A stretch of DNA of 5,629 nt from Ruminococcaceae bacterium UBA1785 (GTDB taxonomy: Bacteria; Bacillota; Clostridia; Oscillospirales; Acutalibacteraceae). A program made the translations under genes and the position numbers. A model generated the notes under the pieces. It worked only from the letters and a program-made list of their open reading frames with translations. It was not told the origin of the DNA and searched no databases. Every line of letters starts with the position of its first letter. The stretch's first letter is position 1. Where the stretch lies: positions 1-5,629 of the forward strand of contig DCGF01000106.1 in the NCBI GenBank assembly GCA_002314555.1, given 5' to 3'. Positions 1 to 5,629 of the stretch are shown piece by piece.

Positions 1-633
1 TGCCGTCTTGCAGTTACATATCCTGAAATCGCTATCATGCAGACAAAGGCTGTTATTCGTGCAGCTATCAACGTTCAGAAGAATCATCCAGACTGGAACG
101 TTAAGCCAGAAATCATGATTCCACTTGTTGGCGACGTTAAGGAACTTAAGTATGTTAAGAAGTTCGTAGTTGAGACAGCTGATGCTGAAATTGCAGCTGC
201 TGGTTCTTCCCTTAAGTACGAAGTAGGTACTATGATCGAGATTCCACGTGCTGCTCTTACAGCTGATGAAATCGCTGCTAACGCTGATTTCTTCTGCTTC
301 GGCACAAACGATCTTACACAGATGACATACGGCTTCAGCCGTGATGACGCTGGTAAGTTCCTCGATTCTTACTATGATGCTAAGATCTTTGAGAACGATC
401 CATTTGCAAAACTCGACCAGAGCGGTGTTGGCAAACTTATGGATATGTGCTTGAAACTTGGTAAGCCAGTTAACCCAGCACTTCACTGTGGTATCTGTGG
501 TGAGCACGGTGGCGACCCAACATCTGTTGAGTTCTGCCATACTCTTGGCCTTGACTATGTTTCATGTTCTCCATTCCGTGTACCAATCGCACGTCTTGCT
601 GCTGCTCAGGCTGCAATTAAAGAGAACGCATAA
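1..633 (+). CDS. ppdK: Pyruvate, phosphate dikinase, C-terminal part (5'-truncated by window edge)
   Basis: This is the end of the PEP/pyruvate-binding TIM-barrel domain of pyruvate phosphate dikinase, a cytoplasmic enzyme interconverting PEP + AMP + PPi and pyruvate + ATP + Pi; in anaerobes it often serves PPi-linked glycolysis. The reading frame is open from base 1 (CRLAVTYPEIAIMQTKA), so the ATG at 37 is an internal methionine, not the start. Numbering from base 1, visible marks are GTMIEIPRA (about 77-84, with the metal-ligand Glu), the PEP-utilising signature FGTNDLTQMTYGFSRDD (about 100-116, with the Asn-Asp pair) and CGICGEHGGDP, whose second Cys (residue 166) aligns with the catalytic Cys831 of the Clostridium symbiosum enzyme. 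The end, SCSPFRVPIARLAAAQ, is typical of the family. About 210 of roughly 875 residues are present; the His-phosphocarrier and ATP-grasp domains lie outside. Codon use is strongly biased (ctt, gct, cca, aag), suggesting high expression. The close relatives PEP synthase and PTS enzyme I fit the C-terminus less well. Confidence 0.97.
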   Translation, partial: CRLAVTYPEIAIMQTKAVIRAAINVQKNHPDWNVKPEIMIPLVGDVKELKYVKKFVVETADAEIAAAGSSLKYEVGTMIEIPRAALTADEIAANADFFCFGTNDLTQMTYGFSRDDAGKFLDSYYDAKIFENDPFAKLDQSGVGKLMDMCLKLGKPVNPALHCGICGEHGGDPTSVEFCHTLGLDYVSCSPFRVPIARLAAAQAAIKENA

Positions 634-643
634 GTTTAATAAT

Positions 644-681
644 AAACTCCCAGTCCAAAAGGGCTGGGAGTTTTATTTTTT
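644..681 (+). terminator. Intrinsic terminator of ppdK
   Basis: A near-perfect hairpin begins ten bases after the ppdK stop codon. The arm 644-656 (AAACTCCCAGTCC) pairs with 661-673 over 13 pairs including one T-G wobble, closing an AAAA loop at 657-660. It is followed by a T-rich tail (TATTTTTT, 674-681). This is a classic Rho-independent terminator and separates ppdK from the downstream operon. Confidence 0.95.
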
Positions 682-706
682 GATAATATATTGTCATTTT
701 AAATGG

Positions 707-735
707 TTGTTATTTAATTTTTAATGGTATAAAAT
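707..735 (+). promoter_or_regulatory. Candidate sigma-A-type promoter of the acyltransferase-transporter operon
   Basis: TTGTTA at 707-712 (4 of 6 matches to TTGACA) lies 17 bases before TAAAAT at 730-735 (5 of 6 to TATAAT). An overlapping alternative is the extended -10 TGGTATAAA at 725-733. Either would start transcription at about 738-745 and give a leader of roughly 25 bases before the TTG start at 768. The region is very AT-rich, so chance matches are possible. Placement just after the ppdK terminator supports the call. Confidence 0.55.
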
Positions 736-755
736 AATTGTATTATTATATATAC

Positions 756-760
756 AGGAG
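756..760 (+). promoter_or_regulatory. Ribosome binding site deciding the TTG start at 768
   Basis: AGGAG ends seven bases before the TTG at 768-770, an ideal spacing. The in-frame TTG further upstream at 738 has no Shine-Dalgarno sequence, and an ORF starting there would read through this site. It would also sit at or before the predicted transcription start. No in-frame ATG exists near the 5' end of the conserved region, so TTG 768 is the best start. Confidence 0.85.
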
Positions 761-767
761 AAGTACT

Positions 768-1925
768 TTGGACGCTAAAAAAAGGCATGTTTTGTTTTGG
801 GCTTTTGCTCAATACATCGATCAACCACTTATGAAAATCCTCTATAATTTAGAGGCTGAAAAATGTGAATATGAAGGTCCGGCGCTTATTATTGCAAATC
901 ATAGCAATGATTTGGATCCATTAATAATGGCGGCGTGTTTCCCTAAAAATCAGATGTACTTTGTAGCATCAGAGCATATTTTTAGACTTGGTCTTGTATC
1001 AAAGATTTTTGAATTCTTTGTTGCACCTATCCCTAGAAAGAAGGCATCATCTGGCGCGGATACCGTTAAGGCTTGCCTTCGTAACCTTAAGGCCGGAAAC
1101 GGCGTAGCGCTTATGGCCGAAGGTGAGGCAACATGGGATGGACGCTCAATAGATGCCTTCTCAGCGACAGGTAAACTTGCAAAGTCATCAGGCGCATCGT
1201 TGATTACAGTAAAAATTACTGGCGCTTATCTTTCAAACCCTCGTTGGGGTAGAAAGAATAGACGTGGTAAAGTTAAAATTGCTCCAGTACATATCTACAC
1301 TCCTGAGGAACTCGATGGCATGACAGCTGCAGAGGTTTTAGATGCCATAAATCGAGATATATATGAAGATTGTTGGGAGCGTCAAAAAGAAAATCCTATT
1401 AAATTTAAGGGAGATAATCGTGCTGAGCATATCGAGAGAGCAGTTTATCTCTGCCCATCTTGTAAAAGCATAGGTACTATCAAAAGTATAGGAAATGATT
1501 TTTCTTGTACAAAATGTAACCTTGGTTCTTCTATTACAGAGTATGGAACTTTTGCAGAAGGATTTAAATTTAAAAATATAGCCGAGTGGGATGAGTGGCA
1601 AAAAGAAACTTTAGCGAAACTTGACTTTGAGCCACAGTCGGATTTGGTATATTTTAAAGATAACAACGTAACTTTGACACAGATTTTATCAGGTCATGGC
1701 GAGAGTGTTATTGGCACAGGTTTTGAACTTTGCCAGTATAAAGATAAACTCACATGTGGAATGTGCACATTTGATATGGAGACTATTTCTAACATGTCAA
1801 TAGTTCAAGCAAAGAGACTTTTATTCTCATATAAAGGAAGCTACTATGAGGTTAAGGCAGAAGATATTACTTCTGTTAGAAAGTATCTTGAGTTTTGGAA
1901 GAATAAACCTTGGGAGGATAGATAA
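768..1925 (+). CDS. PlsC-like (LPLAT family) acyltransferase with C-terminal zinc-ribbon extension
   Basis: The N-terminal half (about residues 25-200) is a lysophospholipid acyltransferase-like domain of the PlsC/AGPAT type, which moves acyl groups onto glycerol-phosphate or related acceptors at the membrane surface. Visible are the catalytic HX4D motif NHSNDLDP (His45, Asp50), a motif II-like PIPRKK (87-92) and a motif III-like AEGEATWDGRS (117-127), altered from the usual FPEGTRS. From residue 229 there is a zinc ribbon, CPSC-X14-CTKC (Cys229, 232, 247, 250), then about 135 residues I cannot assign, with a C-terminal stretch LLFSYKGSYYEVKAED that looks beta-rich. At 385 residues it is much longer than ordinary PlsC (about 200-250). 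The start is TTG at 768, set by AGGAG at 756. Its stop overlaps the next gene's ATG, so the two are probably co-expressed. Substrate is unknown: phosphatidic acid synthesis, acylation of another lipid or a regulatory role are all open. Codons are more AT-rich than in ppdK. Confidence 0.85.
   Translation: MDAKKRHVLFWAFAQYIDQPLMKILYNLEAEKCEYEGPALIIANHSNDLDPLIMAACFPKNQMYFVASEHIFRLGLVSKIFEFFVAPIPRKKASSGADTVKACLRNLKAGNGVALMAEGEATWDGRSIDAFSATGKLAKSSGASLITVKITGAYLSNPRWGRKNRRGKVKIAPVHIYTPEELDGMTAAEVLDAINRDIYEDCWERQKENPIKFKGDNRAEHIERAVYLCPSCKSIGTIKSIGNDFSCTKCNLGSSITEYGTFAEGFKFKNIAEWDEWQKETLAKLDFEPQSDLVYFKDNNVTLTQILSGHGESVIGTGFELCQYKDKLTCGMCTFDMETISNMSIVQAKRLLFSYKGSYYEVKAEDITSVRKYLEFWKNKPWEDR
1912..1917 (+). 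promoter_or_regulatory. Ribosome binding site of the ESS-type transporter, inside the upstream gene
   Basis: GGGAGG lies within the last codons of the acyltransferase gene and ends seven bases before the ATG at 1925. Together with the TAATG stop/start overlap (1923-1927), it indicates translational coupling with its own strong initiation site. Confidence 0.85.
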
Positions 1926-3337
1926 TGGATTTTTCTGATATTGGTGTTTGGACATTAATAATCCAAATAGGAATGATAATGGCCGCTTTGCTCTTTGCTC
2001 AATTTATGAGGCAGAGCAGCAAAAAAATTAAGAATTCATTGATGCCAGTTGCGGTTATTGCCGGATTTATTCTTCTTGTGATTAAGTATATATTTAAGGG
2101 CTATGGAATAGAAATTATTAACGGTCCTCTTTTTGAGATGATTGTTTATCATGCTATTGCTCTTGGATTTATTGCTATGTCTCTTAGAACTACAGATGAT
2201 GCCGATAGGAGCGGTGGCACATTAATTGGCGTAAAATCTGGCGCAATTATTGTTAGCACATACTTGGTTCAAGGACTTATTGGTATGGGAGTTTCCCTTG
2301 CACTCTGTCTTACAGTGATGAAAGATTTGTTCCCAGCATCAGGACTTCTTCTTCCTATGGGATTTGGACAGGGACCTGGACAGGCGAATAATGTGGGTAC
2401 TACGTTTGAAGTCTCTGGCATGGCCGGTGGACGAAGCTTTGGTCTTGCTATAGCAGCTTGTGGATATATAGTTGCTTGTTCAGTAGGCGTTCTTCTTATG
2501 AACGTATACAGAAGAAAAGGAAAACTCACAGTTAGAGAAAAAGAGAATAAGGCTCAAGAATATTCAGAGGGTTATTTTGAAGGAAAAGATGAGCTTCCTG
2601 TTTCGGATTCTATTGATAGACTTTCAATTCAGCTTTCTTTAATATTTATTGTATATTTAATTACATATTTTGTAACAAACGGCCTTACAACTTTGTTTGA
2701 TGCCTTAGGAGTTGGAAATCTTCTAAATTCTATTCTTTGGGGATTTAACTTTATTATTGGTTCAGCTATAGCTATTCTTGTACGTGTTATTTTCAAAGAA
2801 GGAAATAAAAAACATATCATTAAAAAGCAGTATCAAAATAACTACTTGCTAAATCGTATTTCAGGTTTCTTCTTCGATATTATGATTGTTGCTGGTATTG
2901 CATCAATCGACATAGAGGATCTTTCGGGATATGCTCTTCCATTTATTCTTATGTGCGTGCTTGGAGGAATTGCAACTTGGTTCTGGCTTATCCTTGTATG
3001 TAAGAAGGTTTATGGAGAATATTATTATGAGGGTCTCTTCTCAATGTTTGGTATGCTTACAGGAACTATAGGTTCAGGTGTATTACTTCTTCGTGAAATC
3101 GATCCAAACTACGAGACTCCAGCTGCTAATAATCTTATTCTCGGAAGTTCATTTGGAATTCTGTTTGGAGCACCAATGCTTGTTTTGATTGGTATCGCAA
3201 AGGCAGGATTTGACAAGACGGTTTTGACATTCGCATTAGTAGCTATTTATCTTGCAGTTTTGTCTGCAGTTATCTTCTTTATCAAACAGAAGAAAAATGA
3301 AAATTCAGAAGTAAACGTAGAAACAAAGGAACAATAA
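1925..3337 (+). CDS. ESS-family (GltS-like) sodium/glutamate symporter-type transporter
   Basis: A 470-residue polytopic membrane protein resembling sodium:glutamate symporters (ESS family), which import glutamate or related anions with Na+. By eye, hydrophobic segments lie near residues 9-27, 40-58, 69-87, 104-131, 171-194, 234-252, 267-290, 313-329, 337-359, 403-427 and 433-454. Two glycine-rich segments look like the paired re-entrant loops of the family's inverted repeat: LLPMGFGQGPGQANNVGTTFE (about 142-162) and MLTGTIGSGVLLLREIDP (about 377-394). A charged loop (about 195-233, rich in Lys and Glu) separates the halves. The protein is longer than E. coli GltS (about 400) but near the size of long Clostridia homologues as I recall them. 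The start ATG 1925 has GGGAGG seven bases upstream. The hydrophilic tail (455-470) is Lys/Glu/Asn-rich. Glutamate specificity cannot be read from the sequence; another dicarboxylate or amino acid is possible. It is coupled to the acyltransferase gene, with no known reason for the pairing. Confidence 0.8.
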   Translation: MDFSDIGVWTLIIQIGMIMAALLFAQFMRQSSKKIKNSLMPVAVIAGFILLVIKYIFKGYGIEIINGPLFEMIVYHAIALGFIAMSLRTTDDADRSGGTLIGVKSGAIIVSTYLVQGLIGMGVSLALCLTVMKDLFPASGLLLPMGFGQGPGQANNVGTTFEVSGMAGGRSFGLAIAACGYIVACSVGVLLMNVYRRKGKLTVREKENKAQEYSEGYFEGKDELPVSDSIDRLSIQLSLIFIVYLITYFVTNGLTTLFDALGVGNLLNSILWGFNFIIGSAIAILVRVIFKEGNKKHIIKKQYQNNYLLNRISGFFFDIMIVAGIASIDIEDLSGYALPFILMCVLGGIATWFWLILVCKKVYGEYYYEGLFSMFGMLTGTIGSGVLLLREIDPNYETPAANNLILGSSFGILFGAPMLVLIGIAKAGFDKTVLTFALVAIYLAVLSAVIFFIKQKKNENSEVNVETKEQ

Positions 3338-3347
3338 GATAAAAATA

Positions 3348-3370
3348 AACCCGCTCTATTCGAGCGGGTT
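3348..3370 (-). terminator. Terminator hairpin between convergent genes, best for ileS, possibly bidirectional
   Basis: AACCCGCTC (3348-3356) pairs perfectly with GAGCGGGTT (3362-3370) around a five-base loop. Read on the minus strand the hairpin is followed by TATTTTTAT (complement of 3339-3347), a good U-tract, so it should terminate ileS. On the plus strand the tail is TTCTTATGTT, weaker, so termination of the transporter transcript is likely but less certain. The 46-base gap between the two stop codons holds nothing else. Confidence 0.88.
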
Positions 3371-3383
3371 CTTATGTTGCCTA

Positions 3384-5629
3384 TTAGTTTTTCTTAACGC
3401 CGAGAGTAGTCTCTTCGCCGTTAATATTCCAATCTGCAGTGTAACCATCAAGTGAGCCTACGATAATTTCATCGCAGAGAACATCGCCGATGATAGCTGC
3501 TTTGTTAGATTCAGCAATAGCTTTAATCTTTTCTGAACCATCAACATAGATGTTGATGCGGTCCATAACTTCAAAGCCTGCATCTTTACGCATGGTCTGT
3601 ACTTTTGAGATAATCTCACGAACGAAGCCTTCAGTGATAAGTTCCTCTGTGAGAGTTGTATCAATAGCAACAGTAACGCCGAAGTCAGAGAGGCTGTAGA
3701 AGCCTTCTGCCTGAGCTGCTTCTACGAGGAGATCTTCCTCTGAGAGTTCAATCTCACCGATTGAAATAGTGATGTGAAGAACACCGTTTGCATCAAGAGC
3801 AGCTTTTGCTACTGAGCCATCAAGGTTTTGAAGAACTTCACGAATTTCACTAAGCTGAGGACCGTACTTAGGACCAAGAGTTCTCATCTGTGGCTTGAAG
3901 TTGTATGTGAGAAGAGCAGATGTGTCTTCAACAAATTCAACGTCTTTGATATTGAGCTCTTCCTTGATGATTTCTTTGCAGTACTCATCAAGTTCACGGT
4001 TTGCTTTTACATACATCTTAGAGAGTGGCTGACGGTTCTTAATGTTTGAACCGTTTCTGCAAGCACGGCCGAGGCCAACGATTTGAAGAACCTCTTCCAT
4101 ATTTGCTTCAAGCTCTGTATCAATCCACTCAGCTTTAACTTCTGGGAAGCTGCAGAGGTGGATTGACTCTGGAGCGCTCTTATCGTTTTCACGAACGAGG
4201 TTCTGATAGATGTCCTCGGCCATGAACGGAATCATAGGAGCTGCAGTCTTGATAGTAGTAACAAGAGCTGTATAGAGAGTCATGTATGCATTGATCTTAT
4301 CCTGTGTGAGCTCTGTTGACCAGAATCTCTCACGGCATCGACGAACATACCAGTTTGAAAGCTCATCGATGAATTCAGAGATGAATTTTGCTGCCTCTGG
4401 AATACGATAGTTGTTAAGGTTTTCGTCTACGCCCTTAACCATAGACTGCATCTTAGAAAGACACCATTTGTCCATAACTGAAAGCTTGTCGTATTCAATC
4501 TCATATTTAGAAGCATCGAAGTTGTCGATGTTTGCATAGAGTACAAAGAACGCATATGTGTTCCAAAGAGTACCCATTACTTTACGCTGACCTTCTGTAA
4601 CTGCCTTTCCGTAGAAACGGTTTGGAAGCCAAGGAGCAGAGTTTGTGTAGAAGTACCAACGAATAGCATCTGCGCCATATGTCTCAAGAGCATCAAATGG
4701 GTCAACTGCGTTACCCTTTGATTTACTCATCTTCTGTCCATTCTCATCCTGAACGTGTCCAAGAACGATTACGTTCTTAAATGGAGCCTTGTTAAAGATA
4801 AGAGTTGAGATGGCGAGGAGTGAGTAGAACCAACCACGAGTTTGGTCAACTGCTTCTGAAATGAAGTCAGCTGGGAACTGTGTCTCAAAGAGATCTTTGT
4901 TCTCAAATGGATAGTGGTGCTGAGCAAAAGGCATTGATCCTGAGTCAAACCAGCAGTCTATAACTTCTGGAACTCTGTGCATCTCTTTGCCACATTCAGG
5001 GCACTTGATAGTTACTGCATCGATGTATGGACGGTGAAGTTCAATTTCATCAGGGCAGTTATCTGACATCTCTTTAAGTTCGGCAATAGAGCCGATAGCG
5101 TGTCTATGTCCGCATTCACATTCCCAAACATTGAGAGGTGTGCCCCAGTAACGGTTTCTAGAAATAGCCCAATCCTGAACGTTCTCAAGCCATGAACCAA
5201 ATCTACCTGTACCGATTGTTTCAGGGATCCAGTTAATTGTGTTGTTGTTTTTAATAAGGTCGTCTTTTACCTCGGTCATCTTTATATACCATGATTCACG
5301 TGCATAGTAGATGAGAGGAGTGTCACAACGCCAGCAGTGTGGATAGCTGTGTTCAAACTTTGGAGCAGAGAAGAGTGTACCTTCTTTATCGAGGAACTTG
5401 AGCACTTCTGGATCTGCATCCTTTACGAAGAGACCATCGAAAGGTGTACCACCTGACATGTTACCCTTAGCGTCTACAAACTGAACGAAAGGCATATCAT
5501 ACTTGCCACATACACGTGCGTCGTCCTCGCCAAATGCAGGAGCACAGTGTACGATACCAGTACCATCTGTCATTGTAACGTAGCTGTCGCATACTACGAA
5601 GTGTGCCTTCTTGTGCTGCTTTGCAGCTG
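3384..5629 (-). CDS. ileS: Isoleucyl-tRNA synthetase, type 2, N-terminal part missing (cut by window edge)
   Basis: Cytoplasmic class I synthetase that charges tRNA-Ile with isoleucine and edits mischarged valine. The frame stays open past the ATG at 5573 to the window edge (AAKQHKKAHFVVCDSYVT precedes it), so 747 codons are seen and about 300, including the HIGH-type motif, are missing. Numbered from the first full codon: end of the CP1 editing domain with GTGIVHCAPAFGEDD (His27 and Asp36 align with E. coli His333 and Asp342); RNRYWGTP (157-164); a putative zinc site, CEC (170-172) and CPEC (209-212); DQTRGWFYS (261-269); KMSKS (299-303, bases 4719-4733); an anticodon-binding helical domain (about 385-545); and a C-terminal domain with MRTLGPKYG and VREIISKVQTMRKDAGFE. 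DQTRGWFY, that C-terminal domain and the absence of a terminal Cys4 zinc finger mark type 2 (eukaryote-like) IleRS. ValRS and LeuRS are excluded by these motifs. It runs convergent to the transporter gene. Any T-box leader would lie outside the window. Confidence 0.97.
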   Translation of the reverse strand, partial: AAKQHKKAHFVVCDSYVTMTDGTGIVHCAPAFGEDDARVCGKYDMPFVQFVDAKGNMSGGTPFDGLFVKDADPEVLKFLDKEGTLFSAPKFEHSYPHCWRCDTPLIYYARESWYIKMTEVKDDLIKNNNTINWIPETIGTGRFGSWLENVQDWAISRNRYWGTPLNVWECECGHRHAIGSIAELKEMSDNCPDEIELHRPYIDAVTIKCPECGKEMHRVPEVIDCWFDSGSMPFAQHHYPFENKDLFETQFPADFISEAVDQTRGWFYSLLAISTLIFNKAPFKNVIVLGHVQDENGQKMSKSKGNAVDPFDALETYGADAIRWYFYTNSAPWLPNRFYGKAVTEGQRKVMGTLWNTYAFFVLYANIDNFDASKYEIEYDKLSVMDKWCLSKMQSMVKGVDENLNNYRIPEAAKFISEFIDELSNWYVRRCRERFWSTELTQDKINAYMTLYTALVTTIKTAAPMIPFMAEDIYQNLVRENDKSAPESIHLCSFPEVKAEWIDTELEANMEEVLQIVGLGRACRNGSNIKNRQPLSKMYVKANRELDEYCKEIIKEELNIKDVEFVEDTSALLTYNFKPQMRTLGPKYGPQLSEIREVLQNLDGSVAKAALDANGVLHITISIGEIELSEEDLLVEAAQAEGFYSLSDFGVTVAIDTTLTEELITEGFVREIISKVQTMRKDAGFEVMDRINIYVDGSEKIKAIAESNKAAIIGDVLCDEIIVGSLDGYTADWNINGEETTLGVKKN

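Noticed and set aside
691..720. TTGTCA at 691-696 as an alternative -35 box for the operon
   Set aside because: At 17-18 bases spacing the -10 would be TTAATT or TAATTT, much weaker than the TAAAAT served by the -35 at 707.
458..724. Plus-strand open frame of 88 codons overlapping the end of ppdK and the terminator
   Set aside because: It is out of frame with ppdK, runs through the terminator hairpin, lacks a ribosome binding site and shows no domain.
738..767. Upstream TTG at 738 as the start of the acyltransferase gene, adding MYYYIYRRST
   Set aside because: It has no Shine-Dalgarno sequence, its codons run through the strong AGGAG at 756-760, and the predicted transcription start lies at or after it.
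682..767. Riboswitch or small RNA in the gap before the acyltransferase gene
   Set aside because: Only 86 very AT-rich bases with no stable hairpin after the ppdK terminator; a promoter and ribosome binding site account for it.
1338..1666. Two minus-strand open frames inside the acyltransferase gene
   Set aside because: They are antisense to coding sequence with clear protein motifs, have no initiation signals and overlap each other.
2269..2820. Minus-strand open frames opposite the transporter gene
   Set aside because: They mirror the coding strand of a membrane protein gene; no start signals and no domain.
3828..4049. Plus-strand open frame of 73 codons within ileS
   Set aside because: It is antisense to a strongly conserved part of ileS, without ribosome binding site or recognisable protein features; a shadow frame.
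5012..5200. Minus-strand open frame of 62 codons in another frame within ileS
   Set aside because: It lies on the same strand as ileS but out of frame across the zinc-site region of the synthetase, so it is a shadow.
5555..5629. ATG at 5573 as the true ileS start
   Set aside because: The frame continues open to the window edge and encodes conserved editing-domain sequence before the ATG; about 300 N-terminal residues must lie beyond the edge.

Overview
The window looks like ordinary chromosomal DNA from an anaerobic Gram-positive bacterium of the class Clostridia, most likely Lachnospiraceae; this is inference. The grounds are low-to-moderate GC, strong AGGAG-type ribosome binding sites, a terminal PpdK sequence close in motifs to the clostridial glycolytic enzyme, and an isoleucyl-tRNA synthetase of the type 2 (eukaryote-like) lineage. 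No transposon, phage, CRISPR or RNA gene was seen.

Layout. (1) 1-633, plus strand: the last 210 codons of pyruvate phosphate dikinase (ppdK), closed by a strong intrinsic terminator at 644-681. (2) 682-767: a short AT-rich gap with a plausible sigma-A-type promoter and a ribosome binding site. (3) 768-1925, plus: a 385-residue PlsC-like acyltransferase with an added C-terminal half that carries a four-cysteine zinc ribbon; it starts at TTG. (4) 1925-3337, plus: a 470-residue membrane protein resembling sodium/glutamate symporters of the ESS (GltS) family, overlapping the acyltransferase by one base (TAATG). (5) 3348-3370: a hairpin between convergent genes, best read as the ileS terminator and possibly bidirectional. 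(6) 3384-5629, minus: the C-terminal 747 codons of isoleucyl-tRNA synthetase (ileS), cut at its N-terminal end by the window edge.

How the genes work together. ppdK (interconversion of PEP and pyruvate) and ileS (isoleucine charging) are housekeeping genes and belong to separate transcription units. The two middle genes form a translationally coupled two-gene operon that joins a probable lipid acyltransferase with a carboxylate or amino-acid transporter. Their functional link is unknown and is the most interesting thing here. I did not find a convincing new system such as a defence island, retron or large RNA. The coupled pair with the zinc-ribbon acyltransferase is the best candidate for follow-up.
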